Positions 44,337 to 53,876 are shown, counted from the stretch's first letter. The stretch is 64,000 nucleotides of DNA from Mycobacterium vicinigordonae (GCF_013466425.1 NZ_CP059165.1:3968001-4032000); one strand, 5' to 3'. Program-made: numbers and translations. Notes: generated from the letters alone by a model not told the origin.

Positions 44337-46615
44337 CGGCTGGTCCCCCTTTCCTGTCGCTGCGCCGCGATCACGGCCTGCCCCAGCGCCAGCCCGCCGT
44401 CGTTGCAGGGCAGCACCGCATGCGTCAGCACTTCGTAACCATCGCTGACCAATCGTTCCCGCAGGCCCACCCGTAGCAGGCGGTTCACGAACACCCCGCC
44501 GGTCAAACCGACGGTGCGAATCCCCGCTGCGGCATGCCCGATCGCTCGGGTCGTCGCTTCGATCACCGCGACGTGAAACCCAGCGGCCAGATCGGCTCGC
44601 GGGACTCCGGCACGCAGACCCTGGACCAACGCGGCGACCAACGGGAGCGGATCCAAAACACCTGCCGTTACCGCGAACTCCATGGGCTCGGGGTGGCCAC
44701 GACGGGCGAGATGCTCGAGTTCGACGGCCGCCTGTCCCTCGTAGGTGACTTCCTGGCAAACGCCGAGCAGGCTGGCCACGGCATCGAACATCCTCCCCAT
44801 GCTGCTGGTCGGGATGCACCCGATGCCGCGCGGGATCTGTTGAGCCAGCACGTGTCGTGACCGTTCGCTCATCGCGCGGACGGCCGGAATGTCCGGCGTC
44901 CAGTCGATCTGGGCTCGGTGCAGTAGCTCCAATGCAATGCGTTCCGGACGTCGCACCGCGCCCTCGCCGCCTGGCAGCGCGAACGGGGCGAGGTGTCCCA
45001 CCCGGGTGAACGATCCCGGGTCGGTGATTATCAGCAGCTCACCCCCCCAGACGGTGCCATCGGTGCCGTAGCCGGTGCCGTCGAACGCGACCGCCAGCAT
45101 CGCGGTACCAAGTCGTCCGTGTTCGGCCAGCAGTGACACCGCGTGGGCGTGGTGGTGCTGCACCCGCACGATCGGCAGGTTCTGGCGCTGCGCCCAGCTG
45201 GTGGTCGCATAGCTCGGGTGCAGGTCGCACGCGATCAGCTCAGAGCGGCTGTCAGTCATGAACGAGAGGTGGTCCAAGGCTGATTCGAAGCACCTCTGGG
45301 TACGTGGATCGGCCATGTCCCCCAGGTGCGACGACATGTGCGCGTGCCCGTCGGAGGACATCAGACAGAAGGTGGTCTTGAGGTCTCCGCCCGTGGCCAG
45401 GATCGTGGCACGTGGCGTCACCCCGGGCGCCCTCACCGGCAGTGGGGCATAGCCGCGGGAACGCCGGATCGGTACCACTGCGCCGTTCGGCTCCACCGTC
45501 AGCACCGAATCCTCGCAGGGCACATGGACGGGCCGATCATGAGTGAGTACCGCGTCGGCGAGCCCATCGATCCAACCGAGGTCGGCGTCGCGAAAGACGA
45601 TGGGTGACCCGGAGTCGTTGGCCGAGGTCATCACCAGCGGCATCGAACCCAGCCGGTCGAAAAGCAGGTGGTGCACTGGCGAATACGCCAGCACCACCCC
45701 GATTTCGGACAGCCCGGGCGCCACTCCCGCCGCCACCACGTCGTCGCGGGCGGGCAGTAACACGATGGGTGCGGCCGCAGATCTCAGTAGGTTGGCTGCC
45801 GCCTCGTCGACGTCGCAGACTCGTCGCGCCCCAGCAATATCGGCCACCATCACCGCAAAAGGCTTCGCAGGCCGGTTTTTCCGGCGTCTCAGCGTTGCGA
45901 CGGCGGCGACATCGTTGGCGCGGCAGGCCAGGTGGAATCCGCCGATACCTTTCACAGCGACAATCAATCCGCTGTCGATCGCTGCCGCGGCGGCGTCCAG
46001 TGGATCTCCTCCGCCCGGCCCGTGCCAAGACAGGGTGGGGCCGCAGTCGGGGCAGGCGATTGTCTGCGCGTGGAATCGGCGGTCGGTGGGGTCGCAGTAT
46101 TCGGTCGCGCACCGCGTGCACATCGGAAACTGCGCCATGGTGGTCGTCGGCCGGTCGTAGGGCAGGTCGGTAATGACGGTGTAGCGCGGACCGCAATTGG
46201 TGCAGGTGATGAACGGGTGGCCGTAACGGCGGTCGCGGGGATCGCGAAGTTCACGCAAGCAGTCGTCGCAGACGGCGATATCGGGGGGGACCAGGGTGCG
46301 GCGCTCGTCACCGCTGCGGCTATCCAGTATCCGGAAGCCGGACTCACCGATCGGCGGCAGCGCAGTCGTCCGGATCGAGTCGATGCGCGCCATCGGCGGG
46401 TGGTCGACCATGATCGCCCGCATCGCGGCGTCGACTTGTTCGGGCGGTCCTTCCAACTCGCAATGCACCGACCCGGAGTCGTTATAGACGCAGCCGGATA
46501 GACCATGACGTGCGGCGATGCGCGCGACAGCGGGGCGAAATCCGACGCCTTGGACCACGCCGACAATGTCGAGTCGCAACCGCACGCCATGCACTGTGTC
46601 ACTCCGACTGCTCAT
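44309..46615 (-). CDS. hypF: Carbamoyltransferase HypF
   Basis: 768 residues, full length. Domains in order: acylphosphatase-like (GVVQGVGFRPAVAR, near 15-30), two zinc fingers (CDDCLREL...CTNC and CTRCATEYC...CPDC, about 110-190), YrdC-like adenylation domain, and Kae1-like carbamoyltransferase with the metal-binding VQHHHAHAVSLLAEH. HypF makes the carbamoyl group that becomes CN on the iron. ATG 46615 (MSSRSDTVHG) is chosen because it places the acylphosphatase motif correctly. First gene of the minus hyp operon, divergent from hypB with a 234-bp gap. Confidence 0.96.
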   Translation of the reverse strand: MSSRSDTVHGVRLRLDIVGVVQGVGFRPAVARIAARHGLSGCVYNDSGSVHCELEGPPEQVDAAMRAIMVDHPPMARIDSIRTTALPPIGESGFRILDSRSGDERRTLVPPDIAVCDDCLRELRDPRDRRYGHPFITCTNCGPRYTVITDLPYDRPTTTMAQFPMCTRCATEYCDPTDRRFHAQTIACPDCGPTLSWHGPGGGDPLDAAAAAIDSGLIVAVKGIGGFHLACRANDVAAVATLRRRKNRPAKPFAVMVADIAGARRVCDVDEAAANLLRSAAAPIVLLPARDDVVAAGVAPGLSEIGVVLAYSPVHHLLFDRLGSMPLVMTSANDSGSPIVFRDADLGWIDGLADAVLTHDRPVHVPCEDSVLTVEPNGAVVPIRRSRGYAPLPVRAPGVTPRATILATGGDLKTTFCLMSSDGHAHMSSHLGDMADPRTQRCFESALDHLSFMTDSRSELIACDLHPSYATTSWAQRQNLPIVRVQHHHAHAVSLLAEHGRLGTAMLAVAFDGTGYGTDGTVWGGELLIITDPGSFTRVGHLAPFALPGGEGAVRRPERIALELLHRAQIDWTPDIPAVRAMSERSRHVLAQQIPRGIGCIPTSSMGRMFDAVASLLGVCQEVTYEGQAAVELEHLARRGHPEPMEFAVTAGVLDPLPLVAALVQGLRAGVPRADLAAGFHVAVIEATTRAIGHAAAGIRTVGLTGGVFVNRLLRVGLRERLVSDGYEVLTHAVLPCNDGGLALGQAVIAAQRQERGTSRCVSEFPAR

Positions 46616-46849
46616 CCAACCTCCTGAGCAGTGACAGACTTCCGCGCTTTCAGGGCTGGCGGCACGGGCTGTCTTCTTCAGGCTAGACCTCTGCCGGACG
46701 TACCGACAATCATGAGCCCGCGCAGAAAGTCCACACATCTTCGCGACATCGCCAGCTCCCAGCAGGCAGCATTGGGTAATGCCCGAATGGCTGTCGCTGG
46801 TACGGCGAAGCCCAGGCGGTCGCGGTCAGCTGTCAGGAAAGGTTGAGCA

Positions 46850-47638
46850 ATGGGTAGATTCCACCGGCACGATGACGGCACGGTCCACAGTCACGACGGG
46901 GACCACCACGACCACGAGGACGAGCACGAGCACGAGCCTCGCGGTGACCATGGCGACCACAGCGGCTACACGACCGGCGCGCAGCGCATCGACGTGCTGG
47001 AGTCGATCTTCGCCGAGAACGACACCCGCGCCGATATTAACCGTAAAGCGTTCGAAACCAACGGAATTCGAGCACTGAATCTGATGAGCTCACCAGGTTC
47101 GGGCAAGACAACTGTGTTGGCCGCCACCCTCGACGAATTGGCTGGCGACCTGTCCGTCGGTGTGATCGAAGGCGACATCGCCACCGACCTCGACGCGGCT
47201 AAACTCAGCGGCCGTGGCGCCCAAATCTCGCTGCTGAACACCGACAACGGATTCGGCGGCGAGTGCCATCTCGACGCCCCGATGGTCAACAGGGCCTTAC
47301 AGGGACTGGACCTAACGCAACTGGACCTGGTGATCATCGAGAACGTCGGAAACCTGGTCTGTCCGGCCGAGTTCGATGTGGGCGAACACGCCAAAGCAAT
47401 GGTGTACTCGATCACCGAAGGTGAGGACAAGCCACTGAAGTATCCGGTGATGTTCCGCTCGGTCGACGTAGTGCTGCTGAACAAGATCGACCTGGTCCCC
47501 TACCTGGACGCCGACGTCGATACCTACACTGAGCACGTTCGGCAGGTCAATCCGACAGCGACCATCTTCCCGGTGAGCGCACGCACCGGCGAAGGCATGG
47601 CTTCTTGGTTCGATTGGGTGCGGAAATTCGCGGGTTAG
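46850..47638 (+). CDS. hypB: Hydrogenase/urease nickel incorporation GTPase HypB
   Basis: 262 residues. A His-rich N-terminus (11 His in the first 39 residues) can store nickel, then LMSSPGSGKTT (Walker A, about 79-89), EGDIATD, and NKIDLVPYL guanine specificity. HypB delivers nickel to the large subunit in a GTP-dependent way, usually with HypA. HypA is not seen next to it or anywhere in the window, so another HypA must serve or HypB acts alone. GAAAGG upstream of ATG 46850. Divergent from hypF; converges on a STAS gene. Confidence 0.96.
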   Translation: MGRFHRHDDGTVHSHDGDHHDHEDEHEHEPRGDHGDHSGYTTGAQRIDVLESIFAENDTRADINRKAFETNGIRALNLMSSPGSGKTTVLAATLDELAGDLSVGVIEGDIATDLDAAKLSGRGAQISLLNTDNGFGGECHLDAPMVNRALQGLDLTQLDLVIIENVGNLVCPAEFDVGEHAKAMVYSITEGEDKPLKYPVMFRSVDVVLLNKIDLVPYLDADVDTYTEHVRQVNPTATIFPVSARTGEGMASWFDWVRKFAG

Positions 47639-48084
47639 CAGGCCCGCTCGCGCTTTTGCTCCATCAGCTGCAGAATTTGCGGTGCACTGGTGTACACGGC
47701 CACCACGTCGTCCAGGCCGCACGCCGCGATGATATGACGTACCGATGGCTGCTGGCTGACCAGGCAGAGGTCGACACCGCGCTCACGGCAGTGGGCTGCC
47801 TGCTCGGCCAGCGCCAGATACGAGGAGCACGACATGAAGTCGACGCTGTTTATATCGACGATGAACAACTGCGGGGCGGCGGCGAACGCCGAGGCCTCGG
47901 CCAGCAGTACCCGCCAGGTCTCGTCGTTATACGCGTCGATCTCGCCTCCGACATAGGCGATCACCGCGGAACCGAATCCCTGGACAGCGGCGCGCAGCGT
48001 GCTCTGCTCCGCCCCGAGCTCGGCGACCAAGCGCGGGCTAAGCCGCAACGGCGCTGCAAACACTTCGCTGACGGCAAGGCTCAT
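47635..48084 (-). CDS. STAS-domain anti-sigma factor antagonist-like protein
   Basis: 149 residues. The STAS core (ALIAYVGGEIDAYNDETWR replaces the standard IVxLxGxLD) and LFIVDINSVDFMSCSSYLAL, with Ser in the usual phosphorylation strand, identify the SpoIIAA/RsbV superfamily. The N-terminal 35 residues are an extension. Probably binds an RsbW-like kinase; the HATPase protein 145 bp upstream on the same strand is the candidate partner. ATG 48084 has GGAG upstream. Confidence 0.85.
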   Translation of the reverse strand: MSLAVSEVFAAPLRLSPRLVAELGAEQSTLRAAVQGFGSAVIAYVGGEIDAYNDETWRVLLAEASAFAAAPQLFIVDINSVDFMSCSSYLALAEQAAHCRERGVDLCLVSQQPSVRHIIAACGLDDVVAVYTSAPQILQLMEQKRERAC

Positions 48085-48228
48085 GCTGCGCTCCTCATCG
48101 ACTTGATCCGTGCAGGAATCCGGGAAACCGTGTCTGGAAACCTGACGGGGTTTAGCCAAAATCTCGAAGGTTGAAACAATTTGACAACGGTTCGGCCATC
48201 GCGCCGTCAAGCGGTGGGACGCCGGAAG

Positions 48229-48750
48229 TTAGCTGGCGTGGCTCCACACGAAACTGTTGGGTGGGCAGTCGTCGAAGCGGAGGCAGACCGTGGTGCCCGC
48301 GGGTCGTCCATCGATGGAGCACTCGTCGGCCAACGCGCGCATCAACAGGATGCCGCGGCCACGCACCGCATTGGCCGGGGGCGCAACGGGGTTCGGCTCT
48401 ATCCACCGCCCGTGGTCGCTGATGCAGATTCCGAGGCGTGTCGTCGCGGGGTTATACGCGATCTGTAGCGACATGCTGCCCACGTGGCCGACCACTCGGT
48501 AGGCGTGGTCGGCGCAGTTGGACAGAGCCTCGTCGGTGGCGAGCAGAATGTCGGCGGCGCGGTCTTCGTCTAGTTCCAGATGGAGGTTAAGCCAGTCACT
48601 GAGATCCTGCCGAAACGTCGCCACGGTGTAGGCATCGGCGTTCCCGGTATTCATCAACTCGAGTTCGCCGGCTTCACCAAAGCCGACTTGATCGCTAGAT
48701 GTCGTACCGCTCACGCGCATTCGGCTACCCGCTTGCTCGTTCGGATACAC
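48229..48750 (-). CDS. Anti-sigma factor/serine kinase (RsbW-like HATPase)
   Basis: 173 residues. The GHKL N-box DEALSNCADHAY (about 70-81), G1-type DHGRW and the G2 lid GRGILLMRALADE are present, a stand-alone HATPase_c_2 domain as in RsbW/SpoIIAB anti-sigma kinases. The leading 30 residues are poorly conserved; ATG at 48720 is an alternative to GTG 48750. Located just upstream of a STAS protein on the same strand, forming a candidate partner-switching pair; a sigma factor is not adjacent. Confidence 0.88.
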   Translation of the reverse strand: MYPNEQAGSRMRVSGTTSSDQVGFGEAGELELMNTGNADAYTVATFRQDLSDWLNLHLELDEDRAADILLATDEALSNCADHAYRVVGHVGSMSLQIAYNPATTRLGICISDHGRWIEPNPVAPPANAVRGRGILLMRALADECSIDGRPAGTTVCLRFDDCPPNSFVWSHAS

Positions 48751-48815
48751 ATTGATGTGATCAGTGCCCTAACAACCGTTACACGGCCGGGAGATTTCGG
48801 ATATGTACGGCTGAG

Positions 48816-49436
48816 CTACTTGACGCCGACGGTCAACAGATCGGAGATCAGCTGAGTCCACAGCGGCCGCCGAATGCGGTGCTGGTCGCGCACGGTGAAG
48901 CCGGCGTTCTCGAACAATCTGCGCATCTTGGCCGGGGACGGATTGTGCTGCGGCATCCAGCGATCGGGTACCTGGAACGGTTGCCGGCTGCTCAGGGTGG
49001 CCACCGCTACCAGGCCGCCGGGCGCCAGCACCCGGTGGAATTCGCTCAGCGCCGCGGGTTGGTCGAAGAAGTGAAACGCCGAGGTAGTCGCGACCGCGTC
49101 GAGCGCACCGTCCTGGAACGGCAGTTGCTCAGCGGGAGCCCGTTTCCAGTGCACTCGGCTGGACTTTGCCCGCGCTTGGTTGAGCATGCCATCGGACATG
49201 TCGACACCGTAGATCTCCTCGGGATGCAGTTCCCGCTCAATTCGGTCGCTGAGAATGCCGGTGCCGCAGGCGATGTCCGCGATCCGGCGGGCACCGTGGG
49301 CACGCAGCTGCGCGATCACCTCATCGTGCGGCGGCCTATACACCCAGTGCTGCAGGAACGGCAGGTCATAGGCCGGCGAGAGGAAGCTCCACAGCGACGT
49401 CACCGCGCTGTTGAGTGTGCGGCGCGGTGCGCTCAC
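48816..49436 (-). CDS. Class I SAM-dependent methyltransferase
   Basis: 206 residues, Rossmann methyltransferase of the UbiE/MT11 type. Motif [16 protein letters not shown] (about 52-66), acidic GVDMSDGML, and motif [15 protein letters not shown], followed by LAPGGLVAV. The GTG start overlaps the previous methyltransferase stop as GTGA. Substrate unknown; the short C-terminal domain suggests a small or lipid-like acceptor. Confidence 0.85.
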   Translation of the reverse strand: MSAPRRTLNSAVTSLWSFLSPAYDLPFLQHWVYRPPHDEVIAQLRAHGARRIADIACGTGILSDRIERELHPEEIYGVDMSDGMLNQARAKSSRVHWKRAPAEQLPFQDGALDAVATTSAFHFFDQPAALSEFHRVLAPGGLVAVATLSSRQPFQVPDRWMPQHNPSPAKMRRLFENAGFTVRDQHRIRRPLWTQLISDLLTVGVK

Positions 49437-50377
49437 TCAGCCCGGGCCTTGCCGAAGATGGATGTGTAGTAGATGGTGTCGGCCATCGAAACCGAATCGT
49501 GGGTCGGCGGGACGGCACTGAGACCGTTCTTGGCCAGCAACTCGCTCATGTCAGTGCCATCGGAGTGCCAACCCAAGGTTTCCAGGTACGCGGCAACGTC
49601 CTTGCGCTCCCCCTCGAAGCCGAGTTCGCCCCAATCCAGGTCGAATCCATGCTCACGCCACTTCGCAGTCGACCGGCGCATAACTTCCCGCGCCTGCTCA
49701 ACGTCGTGCTGCGGGCGCTGCGGAATGGCTTCCACAGCTAGCCGGCTGCCCGGGGCACTGAGCGAGGTGATGTTGTCCATCAGATTGTCCTGTGCTTCCG
49801 GCGGCAGGTAACCCAGCAGACCTTCGGCGATCCAGGCGGTCGGGCGATCGGTATCCAGGCCGGCCTGGCGCAGGGCCGTGGGCCAGTCTTGACGCAGGTC
49901 GATGGCGACGGTGCGCAGGTCAGCCTTGGGTACGGCGCCCAGGCCCGCCAACGTAGTGGTCTTGAATTCGATGACTTCCGGCTGGTCGATTTCGAACACC
50001 GTCATGTCGGTGGGCCAGTCCAACCGGTAGGAGCGGGCATCCAGACCGGAGGCCAGGATGACGGCCTGGCGGATGCCGGCCTGCGCGGCATTTCGGAAGA
50101 ACGAGTCAAAGAACCGGGTCCGCGCGGCCATGGCGTCGGGCATGTGCGCCAGTTTCCAGGTCGACTCGTCGTCGTCGACGTCGGCGGCCATGAGTTCACC
50201 GGTGACCCAGCGGGTGAAGAAATCCACGCCGACGGCCCGGACGAGTGGCTCGGCGAATTGGTCGTTGATGACGGGGGGGTCGGACTTGGTCGCGATCGCG
50301 CGGGCCGCGGCTACCAGCGTCGCGGTGGCACCGACGCTAGTGGCCAGGTCCCAGGTGTCATTTTCGGTACGTGGCAC
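49433..50377 (-). CDS. LCM-type SAM-dependent methyltransferase (TIGR00027 family)
   Basis: 314 residues of the leucine-carboxylmethyltransferase-like family that is expanded in mycobacteria (Rv0281, Rv0725c and others). Diagnostic pieces: [19 protein letters not shown] near the N-terminus, [41 protein letters not shown]. The biological substrates of this group are unknown. First gene of a two-gene methyltransferase unit, with two 10-bp direct repeats just upstream. Confidence 0.92.
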   Translation of the reverse strand: MPRTENDTWDLATSVGATATLVAAARAIATKSDPPVINDQFAEPLVRAVGVDFFTRWVTGELMAADVDDDESTWKLAHMPDAMAARTRFFDSFFRNAAQAGIRQAVILASGLDARSYRLDWPTDMTVFEIDQPEVIEFKTTTLAGLGAVPKADLRTVAIDLRQDWPTALRQAGLDTDRPTAWIAEGLLGYLPPEAQDNLMDNITSLSAPGSRLAVEAIPQRPQHDVEQAREVMRRSTAKWREHGFDLDWGELGFEGERKDVAAYLETLGWHSDGTDMSELLAKNGLSAVPPTHDSVSMADTIYYTSIFGKARAE

Positions 50378-50404
50378 GGCAACTCTCCAAATCGGTCATA
50401 GGAT

Positions 50405-50430
50405 ACTTAGCTAGTTTAACACTTAGCTAG
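50405..50430 (-). repeat. Pair of 10-bp direct repeats upstream of methyltransferase gene
   Basis: ACTTAGCTAG occurs at 50405-50414 and 50421-50430, 16 bp apart start to start, in an AT-rich block in otherwise high-GC DNA. Each contains the palindrome TAGCTA. The block ends 28 bp upstream of the methyltransferase start, a likely regulator site or promoter core. Confidence 0.55.
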
Positions 50431-50462
50431 ATTAATGACCGCGCCGCGCAGCAGTCACACGA

Positions 50463-50720
50463 TTAGTGACGCCCCGGTCCGCCAGGACCGCCGGGGCCAC
50501 CGGGACCGCCGGGGCCACCGGGGCCACCAGGCCCGCCCGGCCCTCCGGGTCCGTTCACAGCGGGAAGCACAAAGACGCATTGATTCATCTCCACGCTCCA
50601 CGCCCAACCAGGAGCACAGTCATCGTCAGCGCGACTCGGCGCCGGCATGGCAAGTGCCGTCGCAGCAGTCACCACAAGAATCGATCCGGCGATTGCGCAA
50701 CGGCGCAGTACTCGGCTCAT
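50463..50720 (-). CDS. Secreted small protein with Gly-Gly-Pro repeats
   Basis: 85 residues. An Arg-rich start and hydrophobic core (RRCAIAGSILVVTAATALAM) form a signal peptide, ending near PAPSRA. The mature part begins DDDCAPGWAWSVEMNQC, with two Cys likely to form a disulfide, and ends in nine tandem GGP units before RH. The GGP tract should be an extended, collagen-like tail outside the cytoplasm. ATG 50720 or 50726. No known function; possibly a cell-envelope spacer or antigen. Confidence 0.65.
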   Translation of the reverse strand: MSRVLRRCAIAGSILVVTAATALAMPAPSRADDDCAPGWAWSVEMNQCVFVLPAVNGPGGPGGPGGPGGPGGPGGPGGPGGPGRH

Positions 50721-50856
50721 TGCCAACCTCCCGCTCGCCGTCGCGTGGCGATCCGCAGCGCGACGCGATTGATTGTCCTCCCGATACAGGCCCTGGCGCG
50801 CGGAATCGGCAAACTACTCGATCGCGCATCCCGTCGGCTTCGAAGTCGCGGCGCAC

Positions 50857-51735
50857 CTACTTGAAGCGCAATCCCCGCTTGCGCGCCCATACGACTGCCA
50901 CGACGGTGCCACCGATCCAGACCATCGTGGCGAATCCGAGGTGTACGAAACTCTTTGTGTCACGGCCTAACACCGGCCCAATCGCAGCAGGCAATTTCGT
51001 CCACAACACACGGTGTTCGATCCCACCCATCGGGTCGGCCACATAATAAAGCGCGTACGGCAACGCAATCGCGGTCAGCCACGCAGCGGTGCGGCGCGGA
51101 TTGCGCCGCTGGCGCCACCGCCGAAGCAAGGGCTCGGCGGCCACCGGATTGAGCACCGAAATCACGTTGCCGACCCCCAGCCAGGACACGATAGGCACCG
51201 CGACGTTCGGAATTGTCATGGCCAGCTGCGGCACCCCTTCCTTGGATACCGTCAACGCCGCGGCCACGGCCAGAGTTGGCAGCCCGACAATCAGGATCAG
51301 GGCCAGATTCTTGATCAACAGGATCCGCCAGAGCGGCACCCCGTAGGACAGACCTCTCGCAACTCGATAGTGGTCGCCCCCGAGCATGTTCGTGGTGGTG
51401 ACGTCGGCGAGGACGAACGAGGAGAAGTAGGTACTGACTAGCACAACCCAGTCGAGTTGATGATGGTGGAAGTGCCGGGTGGTCGCGTGGCCGTGGGCAA
51501 CCGTCAGGGGCTGTACCGACAACCAGGCGGCCGCAAGAACCAGATTGGCCACGACGCCGGACAGCCAGGTCCAGGGCGGGTGAAAGGCCCAACGGACCTC
51601 GGCGCCCACAGCCGCTAGCAAGGGCCGCTCGAAATCCCTGGCCGCTCGTCGTGCCGCGTCCGGACGTGGTGCCGAGGCACGGGCCAACGCCCGCAACGCT
51701 GTGCGGGTGTGTTCGCGGGTGGCCGGTTCGGTCAT
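50857..51735 (-). CDS. ABC-2-type membrane protein
   Basis: 292 residues with about six hydrophobic segments between 55 and 280. The N-terminal 50 residues are charged and cytoplasmic (DAARRAARDFERPLLA). The fold resembles ABC-2 permeases (WAFHPPWTWLSGVVANLVLA, FASFVLADVTTTNMLGGD), but there is no ATPase gene beside it, so it may use a subunit encoded elsewhere or not be a transporter at all. Starts at 51735 with ATG; flanked by an intergenic region of about 400 bp. Confidence 0.6.
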   Translation of the reverse strand: MTEPATREHTRTALRALARASAPRPDAARRAARDFERPLLAAVGAEVRWAFHPPWTWLSGVVANLVLAAAWLSVQPLTVAHGHATTRHFHHHQLDWVVLVSTYFSSFVLADVTTTNMLGGDHYRVARGLSYGVPLWRILLIKNLALILIVGLPTLAVAAALTVSKEGVPQLAMTIPNVAVPIVSWLGVGNVISVLNPVAAEPLLRRWRQRRNPRRTAAWLTAIALPYALYYVADPMGGIEHRVLWTKLPAAIGPVLGRDTKSFVHLGFATMVWIGGTVVAVVWARKRGLRFK

Positions 51736-52142
51736 GTCACCTGAAATTCTCCCAGTCGAGAGTCGGTACGGTACGTGCGCAATGATGCCTCGATCGTGGA
51801 CGGTTAGTACTCGAAAGACGGTTATTCGGTTGATATTTGGTATCGCGCCAGCCCCGGCCCCGGTTCAAGAGCTACACATCGCGCAGTCACGGCGGATTCA
51901 TAGTCAGGTTAGCCAGCCCAGTGTGGAGCGGAATGCTTCCGTCACTAAGCGGGCAGTGGATGGCGGTCCCATCACCGACCGGGGATTCCCGGATACGCCG
52001 TTCTGGAATCCCGGGTTCTATCGGTGGCTCCTCGGGGCTGGATTTCGCCCGCGGCAGCAAAGCGCGAGTCGGTGAGCGCGCCGCGACGTTCTCATGGATG
52101 CTGAGGGGAGCAAGACATCGGCTCCGACGAAGGAGAATCATC
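51736..52142. other. Intergenic region without a supported gene
   Basis: No frame with a plausible start and family is present. An 8-bp direct repeat GACGGTTA occurs at 51799-51806 and 51817-51824, 18 bp apart, in a relatively AT-rich part that probably holds divergent promoters for the membrane protein and the lipoprotein. No RNA gene is recognisable. Confidence 0.5.
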
Positions 52143-52898
52143 GTGCCGCTCGCCGGCGGCGAGGAGCGTCGTACCTCACCTGGCGGCCGTCCGCCGAGAT
52201 CCGGACAGTCGATGCCGCGCGCATTCTGCGGACTCGCCATAGTGCTCTGCTCCGCACTAGCCGGCTGCAGCCACGTTGTCGCTGGTATCCCCACCACCGC
52301 GGCGCACGGCGCAGCCTCCCCCGGTCCGATCCAACCGTCGCAACTTGAGGATCTGCTGACAGCTTCCGGGGCCCTGTCGGTGGTGAATAACAGGCCGCTG
52401 ACCGAAGACGACATGCAGTCCGCGCTCTTCGTCGGAGCCGACCCTTCGCAATGCCACGGCGCGGTGGCGTTCGGTCGCTATCCCTTGTTCCCCTCGAAGT
52501 ACACCGGCCGCGAAGCACGCACGCAGCAGGACCACCAAACGGATCAGCACCAGCTCTTGGAGGCCTCGGCCACCTATCCGGCCAACTTCGACGCCGCGGC
52601 CTTCCTGAACTCGGTGCGCAAGACCGTCTCCGACTGCCAGCGTCCCGTCGCTGCCTGGGGCGACGACGGTCGCCGGATGACGGTCAATCCGGGCCCCTTA
52701 GTCGCAAGCACGCCCGAGGTTGCGCAGTGGACCACCAATCTTGCCGGGCAGCGGTGGGTCTGCGAGTTCGCGGTAATCGCGAAGGCCAACGTGATCTCGG
52801 AAATCGTCGGCTGCTCGCCCGACCGTACCGTCGATGTCGCGGCACTAGTCGTCAAGCGGCTCAAGAAAATTGACGAGCTACTCAAGTCGACCTCTTGA
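52143..52898 (+). CDS. Lipoprotein with PknH-C-like sensor domain
   Basis: 251 residues. The type II signal peptide ends in the lipobox LAGC (lipid-modified Cys near residue 42), after an Arg-containing start and a hydrophobic run (FCGLAIVLCSALA). The exported domain (about 60-245) has paired Cys (SQCHG, SDCQRP, WVCEF, GCSPD) and the build of the mycobacterial PknH C-terminal/LpqQ-type sensor domain. GTG 52143 is chosen since AAGGAG lies seven bases upstream; ATG 52212 would give a shorter signal peptide. Probably an outer-face lipoprotein of unknown ligand. Confidence 0.72.
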   Translation: MPLAGGEERRTSPGGRPPRSGQSMPRAFCGLAIVLCSALAGCSHVVAGIPTTAAHGAASPGPIQPSQLEDLLTASGALSVVNNRPLTEDDMQSALFVGADPSQCHGAVAFGRYPLFPSKYTGREARTQQDHQTDQHQLLEASATYPANFDAAAFLNSVRKTVSDCQRPVAAWGDDGRRMTVNPGPLVASTPEVAQWTTNLAGQRWVCEFAVIAKANVISEIVGCSPDRTVDVAALVVKRLKKIDELLKSTS

Positions 52899-52910
52899 CG
52901 TCCGCCTCCG

Positions 52911-53126
52911 TCAGCGAGCACCGCGTCCCGTCTGCTGCTGCAACTCGTCGATGAGGTCCGACGCCTTCGCCTTTGTCAGATCGTCGGGAACGTCGCATCC
53001 AGCCTCCTGCGCCAACGTCTCCAGATAGCTGCGCTGCGGGCCGGTCATCGGCTCGTCACCGGTGACCCACTCGGATGTGTCCTTTTCGGCGTTCTCGAGC
53101 GGCGCCTGCCGTCGGTCATCATTCAC
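52911..53126 (-). CDS. DUF3072-type small protein
   Basis: 71 residues. EPMTGPQRSYLETLAQEAG, then DDLTKAKASDLIDELQQQTG is the DUF3072/SAP-like helix-turn-helix signature. Acidic N-terminal half. I take GTG 53126 because GGAGG is 8 bases upstream; GTG 53135 is also possible. It may bind nucleic acid through the helix-extension-helix, but no function is known. Located between a lipoprotein (facing) and a GAP-family membrane protein gene. Confidence 0.65.
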   Translation of the reverse strand: MNDDRRQAPLENAEKDTSEWVTGDEPMTGPQRSYLETLAQEAGCDVPDDLTKAKASDLIDELQQQTGRGAR

Positions 53127-53183
53127 GTCATCCACCTCCACCACGAGTAGATAACCATCGCACATCCGTTCGAAACATCGGTT

Positions 53184-53876
53184 TCAAAGTCCGGCGAAGC
53201 CAACCGCAAGCAAAACACAACCCACCGCGGTGAGCAGCGCAGCAACTTCGATCCGGCGGCGGGAGCCCACCCAGCTGTTCAGCGCAGTCATAACCCGGCG
53301 GGTGGCGTCCGGCGCCAGCAGACACGCCACAAAGGAAATCTCGACCATCGCGAAGGCCGTGACGTTGAACAGCAAAAGCGCCGCGACCTGGGTGATGACA
53401 GCAGCGCCGGAGGTCAAGATGACCGCCAGTGCCGCCAGGTAGTCCACCGACGGCAAAGCAATACCGAGACCCGCTACCGCCGCCACCCACAGCGACGGTC
53501 CGGTCAGCAATTGCCGGAACCGCACCGGCAACCTCTGCACAGCGGTCGCCCGTTCGATGCCGGCGGATCTCGCACCTGCCCCACCACGAATTCGGTCCAC
53601 CACGACAGTGATCGCCAGTACTGCGGCGACAAACAGGGCAAGTCCACCGATTAGGACCTGGACTCGCGGGCCGGTCAGCTGACCGGAAGCAACCAGACGT
53701 CGTCGCAGTATGAAAATCACCGACAGGCCCACCGTCACCCCCATCGCGAAACCACCACTGAGGAACGCGAGCAATTGCAGCACCGGCCGGGGCCTGTTGA
53801 GCATGAGTACCGTCATGGCGATCCGGAACGGTTCGAGGCTCACCGCGACAGCCATCACCAGAATAGGAACCCACAT
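53184..53876 (-). CDS. GAP-family (Sap-like) membrane protein
   Basis: 230 residues with six to seven hydrophobic helices over the full length, starting at residue 3. The features SLEPFRIAMTVLMLNRPRP at the N-terminus and the two-fold repeat match the GAP/Sap family whose members are tied to transport of surface glycopeptidolipids in mycobacteria. LysE-like topology. ATG 53876. Near an EamA transporter on the same strand (78-bp gap), so possibly a separate unit. Confidence 0.75.
   Translation of the reverse strand: MWVPILVMAVAVSLEPFRIAMTVLMLNRPRPVLQLLAFLSGGFAMGVTVGLSVIFILRRRLVASGQLTGPRVQVLIGGLALFVAAVLAITVVVDRIRGGAGARSAGIERATAVQRLPVRFRQLLTGPSLWVAAVAGLGIALPSVDYLAALAVILTSGAAVITQVAALLLFNVTAFAMVEISFVACLLAPDATRRVMTALNSWVGSRRRIEVAALLTAVGCVLLAVGFAGL

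Noticed and set aside
46631..46846. A small frame before hypB considered as a missing hypA
   Set aside because: It has no HypA motifs (MHE start, zinc CxxC pairs) and is a basic, low-complexity sequence; possibly no gene at all.
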